NCBI RefSeq assembly: GCF_000439375.1
Contig: NZ_ATMI01000011.1
Location: forward strand, 1-64,000
DNA: 64,000 bases
Origin: Tatumella saanichensis
GTDB taxonomy: Bacteria; Pseudomonadota; Gammaproteobacteria; Enterobacterales; Enterobacteriaceae
Reading direction: 5' to 3'
The notes under the pieces are model-generated. The model ran no database searches. It was not told where the DNA came from and worked only from the letters and a program-made list of their open reading frames with translations. Position numbers and translations under genes: made by a program. Positions within the stretch are counted from its first letter, which is position 1. Every line of letters begins with the position of its first letter. Below are positions 60,260 to 64,000 of this stretch, one piece after another.

Positions 60260-61126
60260 TTAGTGAACGGATTCGTTACCGTCCACGGCATTATTACGGA
60301 TTTTTTCTACATCGACAGCATCGTAAATGTAGTGTGTACCGCAGTAATCGCAGTGCATATCGATTTTACCGTCTTCCTCTAGAATTTGGTTGATTTCATC
60401 GGCGGCGACCGTTTTCAGCACATCACCACAACGCTCACGGGAACAGGTACATTTAAAAATAATATCAGCCGGCTCGAAGACGGAGACCTCTTCCTGGTGA
60501 TACAGACGCCATAACACATCGGTGGCCGACAGGCTCATTAGTTCGTCAGGCTTGATCGTGTCAGCCAAGGTCGCTAGGTGTTCGAACTCTTCGCCATTGG
60601 TGTCTTCTGCAGGCAGAACCTGCAGCAGGATCCCACCGGCACCCTGTTCATTCTGACGAATAATAATACGGGTCGGTAACTGCTCGGAACGGGCAAAGTA
60701 ATCTTCCAAGCAAGCAGCCACCGTATCACCTTCCAGACCGACGACACCCTGATAGCGCTCGCCTTTGGCTGGCGTGATGGTGATGATCAGAAAGCCGTTA
60801 CCGACCATCTCTTTAAGGGTGCTGCCGGGCGCTATTTCACCACGGGTACGCGCCACACCACGCAGTTGCTGGTGGTTGTTGCCGTTAATCACTGCCATAG
60901 ACAGGGGGCCGTCTCCCTGTAGCTGTACGGTGATGTCCCCTTCAAATTTCAGTGTCGCCGTCATCAGACTGGTGGCAACCAGCATTTCGCCCAACAGTGC
61001 CTGTACCGGTTGTGGATAATCATGGCCGCGGGTTATTTCCTGCAGGGTCTGTGAAACATTGACCAGTTCTCCACGAACCGCGACATTTTTGAACAAAAAA
61101 CGATGAAGTTGATCTTGTACAGGCAT
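60260..61126 (-). CDS. hslO: Redox-regulated chaperone Hsp33
   Basis: Holdase chaperone activated by disulfide formation under oxidative and heat stress. The 288-residue product has the N-terminal substrate domain ([19 protein letters not shown]) and the C-terminal zinc/redox switch CTCSRERC plus CDYCG about 30 residues later. It starts 25 bases after hslR in the same direction and probably shares its sigma32 promoter. Confidence 0.97.
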   Translation of the reverse strand: MPVQDQLHRFLFKNVAVRGELVNVSQTLQEITRGHDYPQPVQALLGEMLVATSLMTATLKFEGDITVQLQGDGPLSMAVINGNNHQQLRGVARTRGEIAPGSTLKEMVGNGFLIITITPAKGERYQGVVGLEGDTVAACLEDYFARSEQLPTRIIIRQNEQGAGGILLQVLPAEDTNGEEFEHLATLADTIKPDELMSLSATDVLWRLYHQEEVSVFEPADIIFKCTCSRERCGDVLKTVAADEINQILEEDGKIDMHCDYCGTHYIYDAVDVEKIRNNAVDGNESVH

Positions 61127-61151
61127 AAGCTTCTCTCAGTAAAACAGGTGA

Positions 61152-61556
61152 CTAGGCATCCCCTGTGAATTTAAATTTTATCAGGTCTCGGCGCTCTTTC
61201 TTATCGGGCCGCCGGTCCGGGTGTGGCATGGTCAGGGCATGCTGTTTACGCGCCAGCGCTACGGATTCGCGCTTCTGTATACTTTCTGCGGTTTCGCGAT
61301 AAAGCTGTTGAGCATCGGCGGCGCTACCTCGGCGATCAGTGATGCCAGTAATAATCACAGTGCGTAGATCATTACCCTGACGTAAAATCAGTTCGGCATC
61401 GAGCTCCACATGTTTCCCAGGTTTACTGCGCTGACCGTTGTAATGGACCTTGCCACCTTCGATCATCTCTCTGGCCAATGCCCGCGTTTTATAAAAGCGG
61501 GCTGCCCACAGCCATTTATCCAGTCTGACATCTTGATGAGCGGAGGGCTCTTTCAT
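61152..61556 (-). CDS. hslR: Heat shock protein 15, ribosome-associated HslR
   Basis: Hsp15 binds the 50S subunit carrying nascent chains and helps recycle stalled subunits. The 134-residue product has an S4 RNA-binding fold (VRLDKWLWAARFYKTRALAREMIEGGKVHYNGQ) and a basic C-terminal tail. ATG 61556 is preceded by AGGAG; a longer in-frame reading to 61793 would cross the sigma32 promoter and is rejected. yrfG, which precedes hslR in E. coli, is absent: the 233 bases between igaA and hslR hold no remnant I can recognise. Confidence 0.95.
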   Translation of the reverse strand: MKEPSAHQDVRLDKWLWAARFYKTRALAREMIEGGKVHYNGQRSKPGKHVELDAELILRQGNDLRTVIITGITDRRGSAADAQQLYRETAESIQKRESVALARKQHALTMPHPDRRPDKKERRDLIKFKFTGDA

Positions 61557-61622
61557 AGTGACTCCTGTATCACGCAATAATCCTGAACGGGCAGGATGCG
61601 AGCTCTGTACCGGAATATCCAT

Positions 61623-61650
61623 AAATTGGGTGCAAATGAAAAAATTCAAG
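61623..61650 (-). promoter_or_regulatory. Sigma32 promoter of hslR-hslO
   Basis: On the minus strand CTTGAA (61645-61650) is an exact sigma32 -35, followed by a 14-base spacer and CCCAATTT (61623-61630), 7 of 8 to CCCCATNT. It lies 66 bases before hslR, a known heat-shock gene. Confidence 0.75.
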
Positions 61651-61789
61651 GCAGGAGGGGGGACAACAGCATATTCCGGAAAGCCCGAACCGGCTGCACT
61701 GATTATAAAGTATTTCCGCAGGAAAGTATCGGCACCACGACGGCAAATATCCGTCAGCCGCACATCATGGTAAGCGAGCGGTAGGCAGA

Positions 61790-63913
61790 TCAAAACAGGG
61801 AGCGTGGTTCCTGGTGGGGATTCAGTGATGGATTAAAACAAGTATCGTAATAGTGCAGGATCGCTACGTGACGTAAATGATCCTTACGAATAGCCCTTAA
61901 GGTCAGCAGTACATTGACCACCAAGCAAATCAGTAACGCTACAAAGAACAATGATGTCGCCAGATAGCGCCATAGCGAAGTCCCGCCGGGTTCTTCATGC
62001 AAGGATACATGGCTAGTCCCGTTAGCATCGACAGAAAGCGCAGTGATCACCCCTGAAGCGGTAAATGGGGTGTGAAGCAACATGGCGGAAATTCGTCTTA
62101 GCTCATTCCACTGTTCCGGTGCACTGAGATCAAACAGTGATACATCAGGCTGGGGCTGTCTGACTAACTGACGTCCTTGATCACTGATCAGCAAATATCC
62201 TCCCGGTGGCGGACTGTTTAAGGTTTCAATCGCCTTACGGGTTTCGCTAGTAAAAAAGACGCTGGCCGCATTGTTGACCAGGCTCTCAAGGGTGACAGCA
62301 CTGACCGGGCGCAGCAGGACATTGACCCCGTTTAAGCGTCCCGAGCGGGCGCGGCTTACCAGGGATGACCAGTCTTTGGCATTACCGAGATTTACCAGTG
62401 CATTCTTAAGTCGAGAGCAACTTGCAGCATCACCACACAACTGTTGTGTTTGCAGAACAATCCCTGAGAAATCATCCAGTAAAATCATCCCAGATTTCTG
62501 GATAGCCTGTGCCAGTTGCGGGTTGATTTTCATGTCATTGTCGGCACCAGGATGAAGCTGATGTTGTACCGTATCCAGTAACTCAGTGGTTTCGTCAATA
62601 ACATCTGACTGTGGCAGCGGCAGCGGTGCCGCATTATTCCAATAGACTGCCGAACAATCGAATGGCATATAACCGTAGAGGCGATTGCCTTGATAGCTTC
62701 CCGGCACCGAACACATGCCCTGGCCCTTCACATTCAGTAAATCCCCGACTTGCAGTTTCATTGCTGAGAGTTGTTTCAGTGAGGTGACTTCGATGCGCTG
62801 AGTGCCTTGTAACCAAGCGAGACTCAGTTTGAACGGCATACCGAGCGGCACCCAGCTTATCATCATCACCAGTACCAGCAGGCAACCGGCCGCCAATACG
62901 GCATTTTTCTTCCAGTGCTGTACTGGAAATTCGCGGCTTTCATCATGCAGAGAGAGAAAGCGTCCTTGGCGGATGACTTGACGATCAGTATCAATATCGA
63001 TATCGGTGATCTTGCCGAGGTCATGGTGAATATAAGGTTTCCAATATTCAGGATATTGCAGGTCGATAATGCCGAGCGAAATATTACTTTGTTCCTGATT
63101 TGATTCTCCGAATAGACCCCAACGTTTGGGTTGTCCGCGCATACAGTGAATTTCTCTAAGATCAGAGGCCCGTACCGGTCGCAACATGGCCCAAAGCGCA
63201 ATGGCGATCACCATCAGTGCCGGGATCACTAGCCACAGCATTAACGCGACAGGAACCAGTTGACTGAGAAATAGGATCAATAGGGCCAGGCAGATGATCA
63301 GGGCCTCGGTGGTTCCGTCGGGTTTCGATAGCTGATGCTCTTCCGGGGTCTCTTTACGGATTTGCAATAGCTCAATGTAGCTGCTCTGTTCTTTACGGAT
63401 GGATGCCGGGGAACTGACGGGCAGACGAGCCGTATTGTCACGGGTTTCCTGATAATAATCGGCTAGCTGGTGGCCATTCAGGGAAATGACCAGCAGGATA
63501 TTGCCCGCAGGGATCAGCTCAATGGTATTTTCTGCCGTAATAAACTGTTCCCATAGCGGCGGCAGATGGATTTCTAAGGTATCAAGATAATAGCGCCACT
63601 GTTGCGGAGAGTCTGTCGACAGCCCGTATCGGGTAATGGGATATGTAACAGAGTAAACTTTATAGCTGCGGGCGGTGAATACAGGCTCTTTGGTTGAATG
63701 ACGACTAAAACGTGATAAGAATGATTTCCCGGCGGGAGACTCGGTTGCTAAATAGGCAGTGACCGCGTGTTTTTCATCCGGAGAAAGACGACGTCTGGCA
63801 GCAGGGATCAGCAAAGGCAGTTTTTCAGGCAGGGTACGATACCTTCTGAAAAACACAATGGCGATAACCGCCAAAATTATAACCAATGCCAGTAGAGTGA
63901 TCATCATTCCCAT
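61790..63913 (-). CDS. igaA: Intracellular growth attenuator IgaA (YrfF/UmoB/MucM)
   Basis: Inner-membrane protein that restrains the Rcs envelope-stress phosphorelay through RcsD and is usually essential. The 707-residue product follows E. coli YrfF (711): N-terminal helix, cytoplasmic domain with YGLSTDSPQQWRYYLDTLEIHLPP, a helix pair near 205-245, LREIHCMRGQPKRWGLFGES, a helix near 345, a periplasmic domain with FDCSAVYWNNA and LLDDFSGIVL, and a last helix near 660-680. ATG 63913, 63907 or 63904 could be the start. The 87 bases to the right end hold nothing recognisable. Confidence 0.94.
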   Translation of the reverse strand: MGMMITLLALVIILAVIAIVFFRRYRTLPEKLPLLIPAARRRLSPDEKHAVTAYLATESPAGKSFLSRFSRHSTKEPVFTARSYKVYSVTYPITRYGLSTDSPQQWRYYLDTLEIHLPPLWEQFITAENTIELIPAGNILLVISLNGHQLADYYQETRDNTARLPVSSPASIRKEQSSYIELLQIRKETPEEHQLSKPDGTTEALIICLALLILFLSQLVPVALMLWLVIPALMVIAIALWAMLRPVRASDLREIHCMRGQPKRWGLFGESNQEQSNISLGIIDLQYPEYWKPYIHHDLGKITDIDIDTDRQVIRQGRFLSLHDESREFPVQHWKKNAVLAAGCLLVLVMMISWVPLGMPFKLSLAWLQGTQRIEVTSLKQLSAMKLQVGDLLNVKGQGMCSVPGSYQGNRLYGYMPFDCSAVYWNNAAPLPLPQSDVIDETTELLDTVQHQLHPGADNDMKINPQLAQAIQKSGMILLDDFSGIVLQTQQLCGDAASCSRLKNALVNLGNAKDWSSLVSRARSGRLNGVNVLLRPVSAVTLESLVNNAASVFFTSETRKAIETLNSPPPGGYLLISDQGRQLVRQPQPDVSLFDLSAPEQWNELRRISAMLLHTPFTASGVITALSVDANGTSHVSLHEEPGGTSLWRYLATSLFFVALLICLVVNVLLTLRAIRKDHLRHVAILHYYDTCFNPSLNPHQEPRSLF

Positions 63914-64000
63914 ATAATGTTCAGTCAGCGGGGAGACTTACCGTCGCTTATCGCTCAGGAAAACAGAGCAGCATATAAAGAAGTGTAGTACTCGCCGTAT

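Noticed and set aside
61557-61793. 79-codon N-terminal extension of hslR, considered as a yrfG remnant
   Set aside because: It shows no HAD motif such as DMDGT and contains the sigma32 promoter; the AGGAG-preceded ATG at 61556 fits the family.

Overview
The window is a chromosomal segment of a gamma-proteobacterium of the order Enterobacterales. Almost every gene reads as a close relative of an Escherichia coli K-12 gene, and the order follows E. coli backbone blocks: dnaA-dnaN-recF-gyrB ... yidA, yidR, yidQ, ibpA; then rsmD-ftsY-ftsE-ftsX-rpoH, ugpBAECQ, gntR-gntK-gntU-yhgN-asd, glpD/glpEGR, nfuA-gntX-bioH, tex-greB-ompR-envZ-pckA and hslO-hslR-igaA. A lone ibpA without ibpB, a queH gene instead of nothing at this place in E. 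coli, and loss of several sugar-catabolic clusters point to the Erwiniaceae side of the order (a Tatumella-like organism is a guess only). I see no rRNA or tRNA gene, insertion sequence, prophage or CRISPR array.

Layout. 1-6.7 kb: replication-initiation and gyrase block with the divergent rpmH promoter at the left edge. 6.8-13.6 kb: a small accessory pair (FAD oxidoreductase plus amino-acid binding protein), yidA, a tandem array of four small secreted DUF1471 proteins (three in a near-perfect 325-bp repeat), yidR, yidQ and the heat-shock gene ibpA with a sigma32 promoter and RNA thermometer. 13.6-19.6 kb (mostly minus strand): eamA-avtA, ghrB, a KguE-like isomerase, a LacI-type regulator and tag. 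19.7-29.7 kb: dnaT-dnaC, pptA, ssuE, queH, hemB, proP, dcrB, yhhQ, tusA, yhhN, yhhM, yhhL, rsmD. 29.9-34.4 kb: ftsY-ftsE-ftsX and rpoH. 34.4-39.5 kb: the ugp glycerol-3-phosphate/glycerophosphodiester operon behind a PhoB-box array. 39.5-44.6 kb: yhhA, the Fur-controlled small RNA RyhB, yhhW and the gluconate genes gntR, gntK, gntU, then yhgN. 44.8-52 kb: asd, the glp genes, nfuA, gntX, bioH. 52-64 kb: a YhcN-like protein, a small monooxygenase-like protein, tex, greB, ompR-envZ, pckA, hslO, hslR, igaA.

The genes connect through several regulons visible in one window: sigma32 (rpoH itself, ibpA, hslR-hslO), PhoB (ugp), Fur (ryhB), GntR plus CRP (gntKU), GlpR (glpD), DnaA (dnaA, rpoH) and envelope signalling (OmpR-EnvZ and IgaA). 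Most of the window is ordinary core genome. The most unusual material is the DUF1471 tandem array with signs of gene conversion, the oxidoreductase/binding-protein pair, an unassigned plus-strand terminator upstream of dnaA, and the pattern of cluster losses relative to the E. coli order. I found no convincing new multi-gene system.
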